The notes below the pieces were generated by a model. It was given only the letters and a program-made list of their open reading frames with translations, made no database searches and was not told the DNA's origin. DNA of 45,785 nucleotides from Prochlorococcus sp. AG-418-G23. GTDB taxonomy: Bacteria; Cyanobacteriota; Cyanobacteriia; PCC-6307; Cyanobiaceae. Shown here piece after piece: positions 1 through 7,834 of the stretch (its first letter is position 1; every line of letters starts with the position of its first letter). Where the stretch lies: assembly GCA_003214195.1 (NCBI GenBank), contig QCLY01000008.1, positions 1 through 45,785 of the forward strand, in the 5' to 3' direction. The translations under genes were made by a program, and so were the position numbers.

Positions 1-102
1 TTTATTTTCCGTGTGTTGCAACTATTAACTGAATTTATCTATTCAATTTAGAAAATTTAAGTATTTTAATTTATGGAAAAAATTTATTAGATTCAACAAA
101 TT

Positions 103-816
103 ATGACAGAAATTATTAAACTCAGTAGATCTACTGTTGAGAAATATTTAAGTTGTCCGAGATGTTGTGTCCTTGAGAAGAAGTATCAAATTAAACCTCC
201 TTCATTACCATTTACTTTAAATATAGCTGTAGATACTTTATGTAAAAATGAGTTTGATTACTATAGAAGAATTCAGCAACCACATCCTTTATTTAATGAA
301 TACGGTATTGATGCTGTGCCTTTCAAACATAATGATTTAGAACGTTGGAGGAGTAATTTTAAAGGAATCAGATATAAATCAATTGAACATAATTATGATT
401 TCGGTGGTGCTGTTGATGATATTTGGCAGAAAAAAAATGGTGATCTTATTATCGTTGATGTAAAGGCAACATCTAGAAATAATTTTGATTGGGCTGAAAC
501 TTTTAATAAATATGAATATGCAAAAGCTTATAAAAGGCAATTGGAAATGTATCAGTGGCTATTTAGAAAAAATGGTTTTCAGGTTGCTAATGAAGCTTAT
601 CTTTTATATTTTAATGGAAAGAAAAATGAAGAGCTTTTTAATTATCAATTAAATTTTGATGTACATCTAATTAGATTAAATTGTTCTACATCATGGGTAG
701 AATCCAAGATAATTGATACTGTAAATTTATTAAGGTCAGATATTTTTCCTAAACCTTCATTAAATTGTGAATACTGTAATTATTTAAAAAGGCGTTGGGT
801 GTTATCGATAACTTAA
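103..816 (+). CDS. Cas4/RecB-like PD-(D/E)XK nuclease family protein
   Basis: Predicted 237-residue nuclease of the PD-(D/E)XK superfamily. The catalytic core is visible as GAVDD (D105/D106), a strand ending D119-V-K121 (the D-x-K motif), and Q146 with Y150 in RQLEMY, matching the QxxxY motif of the Cas4/RecB branch. Two CxxC pairs lie at opposite ends, C18/C21 and C222/C225. In Cas4 and AddB-type nucleases, terminal cysteines like these bind an Fe-S cluster; that this protein does so is inference. No cas genes or CRISPR array are in the window, so a DNA repair or end-processing role is more likely than adaptation. The ATG start follows an A+T-rich leader with no clear ribosome binding site. 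It is a stand-alone domain with no helicase fused. Confidence 0.72.
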   Translation: MTEIIKLSRSTVEKYLSCPRCCVLEKKYQIKPPSLPFTLNIAVDTLCKNEFDYYRRIQQPHPLFNEYGIDAVPFKHNDLERWRSNFKGIRYKSIEHNYDFGGAVDDIWQKKNGDLIIVDVKATSRNNFDWAETFNKYEYAKAYKRQLEMYQWLFRKNGFQVANEAYLLYFNGKKNEELFNYQLNFDVHLIRLNCSTSWVESKIIDTVNLLRSDIFPKPSLNCEYCNYLKRRWVLSIT

Positions 817-897
817 AACTTTGTAGAAAATTTTAAGATATTTCTGGAAAATTGTTGAATAAAAGATAATCTTGAATTAGTTGATTAATTTGAACTT

Positions 898-1506
898 TTG
901 ATAAAATCGAAGAAACCTGAAAGAAAGCTAACTAATCATCTCCAGCAAGATGTAGTAAAAATATCTGGTAAAACCATTTTTATTAATCCTTTTTTATATT
1001 GGAGAAGATTTGATGAAAATACTAATAGATGGTTGCGAGAACCTGGTCAAATGTCAGAGGATCAAATTCATCCAAATAGGCATCGTTTTTATCCTGAGTT
1101 AGATTGGTCTGATTTGAGTGACGAGCAAAAGCGTATAAAAGATGCAAGTGTTGAAATGTTTTTAAAAACCCTTGAGTTAGTAAGTACTTTTCATCCTTAC
1201 CTGACAGCAGGACAACTATTGGAAGTTGAGAGAAAAATGGCTATTACGAAAAAGATACCTTTTGAAAAGTGGGTTACAAAATCTTTTGCGAAAAAAGCAA
1301 GATTATTAAATAATGAAAAAAGAAAGTTTCAAAGAGAGAGATTTTTTAATACTTGGAGGGAGTGGTTTAGTCTTGAAAATACTCAAAAAGCATTATTGCC
1401 AATAATTGTTGCGATGTTTATTTCGTCTTTTATTGGTTGGTCATTGGGAATATCTAAAAATAGTTGTAATCCTTATTTTGAAGAAAACTTAAATCAGCTA
1501 AATTAA
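898..1506 (+). CDS. Conserved-looking protein with C-terminal membrane anchor, function unknown
   Basis: A 202-residue protein starting at TTG. The N-terminal part is hydrophilic and rich in W, R and K, including YWRRFDENTNRWLREPGQM and a second basic helical stretch near residues 125-160. One hydrophobic segment near residues 165-185 (PIIVAMFISSFIGWSLGI) suggests a single C-terminal membrane anchor with most of the protein in the cytoplasm. I do not recognise the family. It lies 82 nt after the nuclease and 73 nt before a small ORF coupled to a penicillin-binding protein, all on the same strand, so a link to the cell envelope is possible but unproven. The upstream TTG is taken because no ATG occurs in frame before residue 51. 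Confidence 0.6.
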   Translation: MIKSKKPERKLTNHLQQDVVKISGKTIFINPFLYWRRFDENTNRWLREPGQMSEDQIHPNRHRFYPELDWSDLSDEQKRIKDASVEMFLKTLELVSTFHPYLTAGQLLEVERKMAITKKIPFEKWVTKSFAKKARLLNNEKRKFQRERFFNTWREWFSLENTQKALLPIIVAMFISSFIGWSLGISKNSCNPYFEENLNQLN

Positions 1507-1579
1507 TTTTCTTGATTTATTTAGTCTTACTCTTAATATTATTTTGAAAAAATAAATTTTTTTAACTAAAATTATTTTA

Positions 1580-1765
1580 ATGCAAAATAGATCTCAAAAA
1601 TATAAATTCATGAATGAAAATTTAAATTCAAATAGAATCGAAGAAGATGATTTTAATTTGAATGTTGATGAACATAATTATGATAATTTAATCAATAGAC
1701 TTAAACAAATAAGATCAACTATTTTACTACTAGAAAAAAAATATTTCGATAAATTGAATTCTTGA
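1580..1765 (+). CDS. Small acidic protein overlapping the PBP2 gene, function unknown
   Basis: A 61-residue acidic protein with a probable C-terminal helix (NLINRLKQIRSTILLLEKKYF). There is no membrane segment, so it is not a conventional FtsL although it sits where ftsL often does, just before a class B PBP gene. Its TGA stop at 1763-1765 overlaps the TTG start of the next gene at 1762-1764, a strong sign of translational coupling. A second in-frame ATG at 1610 would give a 51-residue form. The unusual overlapping start downstream is the main reason to believe it is translated. Confidence 0.5.
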   Translation: MQNRSQKYKFMNENLNSNRIEEDDFNLNVDEHNYDNLINRLKQIRSTILLLEKKYFDKLNS

Positions 1766-3552
1766 ATAAATTTAGATCTAATAAAATACCTAATACATCA
1801 AAGAGACAGCCTCTAATTCTAACTTCTGTTTCTTCAATTTTATTTTTACTGATCTTATTGCGGCTAATTTTTTTACAACTATTTAATTATGATTCCTTTA
1901 AAAAGATGTCTGACGAAAATAGGATCAGACTTATCTCATCTCAACCAATCAGAGGGAGAATACTCGATAAAAACGGTTATGTTCTGGCTGATAGTAGAGT
2001 TAAGTATTCTTTAATATTAAAACCTCAATCTGTAAAAGAAATTACTTGGGAAAAACAAAAATCAAATATCTCGGGTTTGTTCGATCTTGATATTAATGTG
2101 ATTCAAAAAAAATATTTTGATGGTTTAAAAAATCAAAAACTTTCATTAACTATTATTGATGATTTAAATGTCGATCAATTAATAAAATTTAAGGAAAATG
2201 AAGATAATTTAGATAGTTTTGAAATTGCTACGAAATTAATTAGAAATTATCCTTATAAATCAGTTGCCGCACACGTAATCGGGTATACCCAACCAATCAC
2301 TGATTCAGAATTTAAATTTTTATACAATAAGGGTTATAAATTAAATGACTTAATAGGACGCACTGGGATTGAATATGTATATGAAGACACTATAAGAGGT
2401 GAGTGGGGTGGAGAGATGGTTGAAGTTAATTCTTTAGGAAAATTCCAAAGGTCTTTGGGTATAAAACCCTCAACTCAAGGAAATGATATTGAACTTACTA
2501 TTGATATAAATTTGCAACTAGTTGCTGAGGAAGTACTTAAAGACAAAAAAGCTGGAGCGATAATAGTCATGGATCCAAGAGATGGCGCAATTAGAGCAAT
2601 GGCCAGTAAACCTACATTTGATTTAAATTTTTTCTCTAAGGAATTTAAGCCTGAAAAGGAATATAATAAATTATTTAATTCGCCCGAAAAACCTCTTTTT
2701 AATAGGGCATTGAATGCTTATGATCCAGGAAGTGTTTGGAAAATTGTGACGGCTTTGGCTGGATTAGAAAGTGGAAAATTTCCTAGCGATACCATACTAG
2801 ATACGAAACCATGTATCACTTATGGAAGTCAATGTTTTAGGGAGCATAATGATTTAGGTTTTGGATTAATAGGATATGAAGATGCTTTAAGAGTCTCAAG
2901 CAATACATTCTTTTATCAAGTCGGATATGGAGTAGGAGTTGATAAAATTAATGAGGTATCAAGAAAGCTAGGTTTTAATTCTTTATCTGGGATTGAAATT
3001 TCTGAACAAGAAAATATAGGATTAGTAGCTAGTAGTGAATGGGCTAACGAAGGTAGAGGATGGGGAGAACCAGGGCAAACTCCATGGCTTCCAGAAGATA
3101 TCGCAAGTATGTCTATTGGACAATTTGTTGTTCAAGTTACTCCTATTCAAATAGCTAGAGCATATGCTGTAATCGCAAATGGGGGTTATCTAGTTACTCC
3201 TCATTTAGCTAAAAATGATAGAGAATATCTTTCAAATAAAAAACGTATTAAACTCGATATCGATCCAAATCATATTCAGCTAATAAAAAGCGGTCTTAGG
3301 AAAGTAGTTGAGTCTGGCACAGGAGTATCAATTAATTATGGAGTGTCAAATTTACCTCCTGTTTCAGGGAAAACTGGAACTGCTGAGGATGGTGAAGGCG
3401 GCTCAGATCATGCTTGGTTTGTTTGCTTTACTCCTTCTGAAAAAAGTGAGTTACTTATAGTTGCCTTTGCACAAAATACACCTGGTGGGGGTTCAGTACA
3501 TGCACTTCCTATGGCTAAAGAAATTTTGAGAGCTTGGAATGAGAAAAAATGA
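1762..3552 (+). CDS. mrdA: Class B penicillin-binding protein, PBP2/MrdA type transpeptidase
   Basis: A peptidoglycan D,D-transpeptidase of 596 residues. It has an N-terminal membrane anchor at about residues 18-40, a dimerisation/pedestal region (RGRILDKNG at 64-72), and a transpeptidase domain with S324-V-W-K327, S379-S-N381 and K537-T-G539. The surrounding sequence (GRTGIEYVYEDTIRG, RVSSNTFFYQVG and the stretch around IASMSIGQ) resembles PBP2 of the elongation machinery more than FtsI/PBP3, but many cyanobacterial annotations call this gene ftsI, and sequence reading alone does not settle it. The start is TTG, overlapping the stop of the preceding small ORF. It ends 24 nt from the convergent FMN reductase gene. 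Confidence 0.88.
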   Translation: MNKFRSNKIPNTSKRQPLILTSVSSILFLLILLRLIFLQLFNYDSFKKMSDENRIRLISSQPIRGRILDKNGYVLADSRVKYSLILKPQSVKEITWEKQKSNISGLFDLDINVIQKKYFDGLKNQKLSLTIIDDLNVDQLIKFKENEDNLDSFEIATKLIRNYPYKSVAAHVIGYTQPITDSEFKFLYNKGYKLNDLIGRTGIEYVYEDTIRGEWGGEMVEVNSLGKFQRSLGIKPSTQGNDIELTIDINLQLVAEEVLKDKKAGAIIVMDPRDGAIRAMASKPTFDLNFFSKEFKPEKEYNKLFNSPEKPLFNRALNAYDPGSVWKIVTALAGLESGKFPSDTILDTKPCITYGSQCFREHNDLGFGLIGYEDALRVSSNTFFYQVGYGVGVDKINEVSRKLGFNSLSGIEISEQENIGLVASSEWANEGRGWGEPGQTPWLPEDIASMSIGQFVVQVTPIQIARAYAVIANGGYLVTPHLAKNDREYLSNKKRIKLDIDPNHIQLIKSGLRKVVESGTGVSINYGVSNLPPVSGKTGTAEDGEGGSDHAWFVCFTPSEKSELLIVAFAQNTPGGGSVHALPMAKEILRAWNEKK

Positions 3553-3576
3553 TATTAATTGATAGTTTTTAAAAGC

Positions 3577-4101
3577 TTACGTTTTTAATTTCTTCATCTG
3601 TAAAAGTCTTTTAATAATATCTTCGATAGTTTTGGTATCTATCGGTTTACTATATGAGGATAAAAGTTGTCTCCCTAATACCTGGCTTCCTAAATGAACT
3701 AATTGAATGCGTAATGAAGTAAGCAGTTCTAATCCTATCCCACCAGAAAATGTTGCAATTGCAATAGGCTGACCATTAAACAAATTTCTGAAGTCATCCC
3801 CAGAAATAGAGAGCCATGCTATGAAGTTTGAGAGAATAGGAGGTATAGATCCGTTATATTCAGGAGCGCAAATGACCCACTTTTCTATTGTGAAAAGCAT
3901 TTTCTTTAATTCTTTTATTTCACTTGGAATCTCTTCTGTGCTGTGAATTCGTGGATTATATAGTGGGATATCAAGAGTGGTAAGATCTAAAATCTGAGAA
4001 TTTATATTAAGTTCGTTACTTTTCTCAAGAAATTTTTCTGCAAGTTCTAGATTCTTCCCACAACTAGCTGTAATAATTATTAGTTCTTTTGATTTAGACA
4101 T
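3577..4101 (-). CDS. NADPH-dependent FMN reductase family flavoprotein
   Basis: A 174-residue flavodoxin-fold protein of the NADPH-dependent FMN reductase family. The N-terminal strand ELIIITASCGKN is a phosphate-binding loop for FMN, and the family motif APEYNGSIPPILSNFIAWLS (about residues 79-98) is clear. Reactions in the family include NAD(P)H-dependent reduction of flavin, quinone or azo compounds; the exact substrate cannot be read here. It is the last gene of a minus-strand run after flv3 and flv1, with 17 nt between it and flv1, so co-transcription is likely. That placement suggests it could supply reduced flavin or electrons to the flavodiiron pair; this is inference. Confidence 0.82.
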   Translation of the reverse strand: MSKSKELIIITASCGKNLELAEKFLEKSNELNINSQILDLTTLDIPLYNPRIHSTEEIPSEIKELKKMLFTIEKWVICAPEYNGSIPPILSNFIAWLSISGDDFRNLFNGQPIAIATFSGGIGLELLTSLRIQLVHLGSQVLGRQLLSSYSKPIDTKTIEDIIKRLLQMKKLKT

Positions 4102-4118
4102 AAATTAGATAAATAAAT

Positions 4119-5921
4119 TTAATAGTTAGCGCCGGTCTTGCGGTGATGCACTGCTGTTAGACTATCGGATTTTAATATATTACCGTTTAATACTTCGGCA
4201 TATATCACCCAATGATCTCCACATTCCATTCTCTCTTTTACAGAAGCATCTAACCATGCTAAGGATTCAGGAATGATTATCTGTTCATTAGGAGTTAAGT
4301 CAATATTTAAACCTTCGAATCTATCTTCTCCTGGTGCAAAGGGTTTTGTGAATCTTTTTAACGGTTCTTTAAAATTGTTTTCACTTAAAATATTTAATGC
4401 AAATGAATCTCCAATTTGAAGGAGAGATTCTACCGATCTATCTTTTGCAACTGCAATACTTAATCCCGGAGGAGAAAAACTTGCTTGACTAACCCAAGAT
4501 GCAAGCATAGCCCCTTTAATATTATTCTCATCTTTTCCTTTAGATGCAGTCAGAACACAAAGTGAGCCAATTACTCTTCCAAGAGCCTGTAGCTTTGGAT
4601 CCGTTTTACTCGTAATCATTCCTGTATCTGATTTTCTGGGTTTTTTCTTAGCCTTTTTTATAATTTTTCTTCCAAAGTGAGTTCCTATTTCTTCTAACTC
4701 TTTAATCTTTGGTTTATTTGGACTGAATTTAATTCTTATAGGATCAAAACTAAATTTGAAGCCACCATCCTTCAATTTTGATTCAAGTAAATCTATTGCT
4801 TCGCCACTCCAACCAAAACTACCAAAAATTCCTACTGGTTTATCCCTATTACCCTCTGATAATAATGTTCCTAGTGCACTTACTATTGGAGTTGGGGCAT
4901 GACCTCCTAGTGTCGGAGATCCGATTAAATATCCATCAGCATTTTGGATAGATTTTATAAGTGCATCATTTGATGTAAATTCACAATTAATACTTTCAAC
5001 TTCTACTGAAGTTCTATTTATACCTTTAGCTAATGCATCACCTATTGAGGCGGTATTTCCATATGCACTTGCATATATCAGAGCGATTTTAGGATTATTT
5101 GTTGAGAGATTTTCGCCCCATCTAATGTAGTCATTTAAAAAGCTCTTTAAGCTATATTCGATCGCGGGACCGTGTAACGGCGCAATAGTTTTAATATCGT
5201 AATCTGCAATTTTTTCAGTTATTGATACTACTTGATTAGACATAGGTGCCATTAAACAATCATAAAAATGTTTCCTATCAATTTCTGTACTAACTCGATT
5301 TGTTTCGGACCAATCTTCAGATGTAATGTGAGCCGAGAAAATTTTTTCACTTAGAAGTATTTCTTGACTATGTTCATAAATTATCAAACTCCCAGGCCAA
5401 CGTGCTGTTGGGATAGGAATCAACTCTAGTGAAAAGTTATCTAATTTTAAATTAAGTTCTTTTTTGATTATGTTTATTTCAGGTAATTGAATTTCAACAA
5501 AGTTTTCTAAGGTAGGATTTCTTTGATTCCAAAGTTCGCTAATTAGTTTATAACCTGGATTAGAGCAAGTAATAGTAGTGTTTTGAAATTGGGTACTTAT
5601 ATTTTTGATAGTTTCAATAATTTGGGGATTAATATGTCCAGATATGACGTTAATTTTTTTTAATTTATTTTGATTAAAAAAGTTAGATATTATCTCATTA
5701 AGTGAATTTAAATATTGCTTTTCAGGTGGATAAATAATAAAAAGATCTTCATTATTTATTATTAAAAAAGTATTGAAAGAAGTTCCTTTTTCTAGATTGA
5801 ATTCTAGTTCAAATCTTTCTTTATTGTGGTCTAAGAATCGGATACAAGTAAAATTTTCGGTAATTTCAAATTGTGCTAAGTTTTGATTATTTAATGATAA
5901 GGTTGTATTAATTTCACTCAT
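4119..5921 (-). CDS. flv1: Class C flavodiiron protein with degenerate diiron site (Flv1 type)
   Basis: A 600-residue three-domain protein: metallo-beta-lactamase-like domain (about 1-255), flavodoxin domain (about 275-420, starting IALIYASAYGNTASIGDALAKG) and C-terminal flavin reductase domain (about 440-600, ending HHRKTGANY). The usual diiron ligand motif HxExDH is replaced: the equivalent segment reads SGHINPQII (H96, N98, Q100), and the later HWPD is RWPG. That matches the non-canonical Flv1-type partner, which in cyanobacteria works with Flv3 in light-driven reduction of O2 to water downstream of photosystem I. Seventeen nt separate it from flv3 upstream, so the two are probably one operon. 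Assignment as Flv1 rests on the missing ligands and on pairing with an intact Flv3. Confidence 0.88.
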   Translation of the reverse strand: MSEINTTLSLNNQNLAQFEITENFTCIRFLDHNKERFELEFNLEKGTSFNTFLIINNEDLFIIYPPEKQYLNSLNEIISNFFNQNKLKKINVISGHINPQIIETIKNISTQFQNTTITCSNPGYKLISELWNQRNPTLENFVEIQLPEINIIKKELNLKLDNFSLELIPIPTARWPGSLIIYEHSQEILLSEKIFSAHITSEDWSETNRVSTEIDRKHFYDCLMAPMSNQVVSITEKIADYDIKTIAPLHGPAIEYSLKSFLNDYIRWGENLSTNNPKIALIYASAYGNTASIGDALAKGINRTSVEVESINCEFTSNDALIKSIQNADGYLIGSPTLGGHAPTPIVSALGTLLSEGNRDKPVGIFGSFGWSGEAIDLLESKLKDGGFKFSFDPIRIKFSPNKPKIKELEEIGTHFGRKIIKKAKKKPRKSDTGMITSKTDPKLQALGRVIGSLCVLTASKGKDENNIKGAMLASWVSQASFSPPGLSIAVAKDRSVESLLQIGDSFALNILSENNFKEPLKRFTKPFAPGEDRFEGLNIDLTPNEQIIIPESLAWLDASVKERMECGDHWVIYAEVLNGNILKSDSLTAVHHRKTGANY

Positions 5922-5938
5922 TTTTTTAAAATTATTTT

Positions 5939-7714
5939 CTAATAGTGATTAGCAACTTTCCTGTGATGAACTGCTGTTTTGCATGATAAATCGGAGACAT
6001 TACCATTTTCGACAATTCCGTAAATTATCCAATGATCTGGAGTTTCTAATCTGGAGCTCACTTTACAATCTAAAAAGGCGAGTGAATCTGAGAGGACTGG
6101 TCCACCTTCTGCGATGTTGCTAATTATATCTACATCTGCAAATCTATCAGCTCCAGGAGCAAATCTTTTTAAAAAATGCCTGAACATTTTTTGATAGTTA
6201 TCTTCTCTCAAGATATTAACAACAAATCCTTTGCCAACTTGCATATATGATTCAATAGCTCTATCTTTTGCTACTGCAACTGTAATACCTGGTGGAGAAA
6301 AACTTGCTTGACTAACCCAACTTGCTACCATCGCACTTTGTCTAAATGTTGAGTCTTCTCCTTGGCTTGCTGTAACTACATATAATCCTCCACTTAACCT
6401 ACCTAAAGCTTTATCTAAATTTGAATCAAGGCTCTTCATAGAGGCAATATTTTTCTTTTTATTGATCAATTGACCCAGGTCAGTTCCAGCTTCTTCGAAT
6501 TGTTGATAAACAATGGGATCTGGAATATTTTTAACTCTTAAAGGAGAGAAAGCTTCTTTTTGACCAAGTTCTCTTAATTTATATGCTAAAGAATCTATTG
6601 GTTCATCATTTCCACCAAATGCATCATAGACAGCTGTAAATTGTTTTGATTTTAGTGCTGCAAATAAAGTACCAAGGGATTCTTTTAATTCATTATCTGA
6701 ATCTACTGGCCATGTGGGAATGACTACTGCTTTAGATTCAGAAATTAAACTTGTTAATTCTTGGGGGTCAGATGATCTTAGATCAATTAATTGAACCTGT
6801 GCATCTGCTTTACTAATTCCATGAGATATCGCTTGACTTAGTCGATCACAATAACCATAATCGCTTATATAGCAGACCGATACAAAATCATTACCTTTGC
6901 TTTTATTGCTACTCCATTCTTGATATTTTTCTTTCCAAAAATTGACTTGATTATGAAGTAAGGGCCCATGACCTACGGCTAATGTTTTTAATTCAGGTAG
7001 CTTATCTATCCTTTTAATTGCCTGCAGAACGCTCCTTGCGTTTGGACCCATTAGGCAATCATAATAAAATCGGAAATCATCATATATTTCTTTTTGATCA
7101 GTGTCAAAAAATTCTTCAGAACAATAATGGAGTCCAAATGCATCGCATGTGTAAAGAACATGAGTGCTATGGTCATATGAAAAAATTGTGTCTGGCCAAT
7201 GTAAATTTGGTGCACTTATAAATTCAATATTATGTTCTAAACCGCTATTAGGATTAGTTCCGAGATTTAAAAACTCTCCACTCTTAACTTCTAGACGCTT
7301 AAAGGGAATATGTATTTGGTCTTCAATAAATTTAAGAGCTAATTTTGATCCTACTACTGTGATATTTTGGTTTAATTCTAAAAGATTACCTATTAAACCA
7401 GAATGATCAGGTTCTGTATGGCTTGTAATTAGATAATCTACGTCTTGTGGATTTATCTTTTTCAGTAATTCTTCAAACCATAACTCTTGGAACTTAGCGT
7501 GACTAGTATCAATAATTGCTATTTTTTCGCCTTTAATTATAAAACTATTGTAAGTAGTTCCATTTCTTAAGCCAAATTCAATATCAAATCTACTGCGATC
7601 CCAATCTAAAGATCTAATAGCACATGAATCCTCAGCAAAGTTTTGAGATTGAACAGTCAACTTGTTATTTATTTGTGCCAATTTTGAATTACTTGTCTGG
7701 GCAGAGGCTAGCAT
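5939..7714 (-). CDS. flv3: Class C flavodiiron protein with intact diiron ligands (Flv3 type)
   Basis: A 591-residue A-type flavoprotein with the same three domains as its downstream neighbour. Canonical diiron ligands are present: H99-x-E101-x-D103-H104 (SHTEPDHSG), H172 in LHWPD, D191 in YTCDAFG and the His of VGHGPLLHN. The flavodoxin domain starts near VCYISDYGYCDRLSQAI, and the C-terminal flavin reductase domain ends HHRKVANHY. In cyanobacteria Flv1 and Flv3 form a heteromeric NAD(P)H- or ferredoxin-dependent O2 reductase that protects photosystem I in changing light. It is first in the operon and diverges from alaS across a 120-bp gap that must hold its promoter. The ATG start (MLASAQTS) gives the usual length. 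Confidence 0.9.
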   Translation of the reverse strand: MLASAQTSNSKLAQINNKLTVQSQNFAEDSCAIRSLDWDRSRFDIEFGLRNGTTYNSFIIKGEKIAIIDTSHAKFQELWFEELLKKINPQDVDYLITSHTEPDHSGLIGNLLELNQNITVVGSKLALKFIEDQIHIPFKRLEVKSGEFLNLGTNPNSGLEHNIEFISAPNLHWPDTIFSYDHSTHVLYTCDAFGLHYCSEEFFDTDQKEIYDDFRFYYDCLMGPNARSVLQAIKRIDKLPELKTLAVGHGPLLHNQVNFWKEKYQEWSSNKSKGNDFVSVCYISDYGYCDRLSQAISHGISKADAQVQLIDLRSSDPQELTSLISESKAVVIPTWPVDSDNELKESLGTLFAALKSKQFTAVYDAFGGNDEPIDSLAYKLRELGQKEAFSPLRVKNIPDPIVYQQFEEAGTDLGQLINKKKNIASMKSLDSNLDKALGRLSGGLYVVTASQGEDSTFRQSAMVASWVSQASFSPPGITVAVAKDRAIESYMQVGKGFVVNILREDNYQKMFRHFLKRFAPGADRFADVDIISNIAEGGPVLSDSLAFLDCKVSSRLETPDHWIIYGIVENGNVSDLSCKTAVHHRKVANHY

Positions 7715-7834
7715 AGGACAAACAGCATTATAGAATAACTTTAGTTATGTAGAATATAAATCCGCGTGATTATTTATGCGAAATAACCGAAATTACGCTT
7801 TTCTTTAATTTTTTGTTCTTTTTATTACTTATAA

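Noticed and set aside
1-51. Frame open from the window edge to TAG at 49-51, possibly the tail of an upstream gene
   Set aside because: Only 16 codons with no recognisable sequence; too short to call in A+T-rich DNA.
103-816. Possible CRISPR adaptation module because of the Cas4-like nuclease
   Set aside because: No direct-repeat/spacer array and no other cas gene is visible anywhere in the window.
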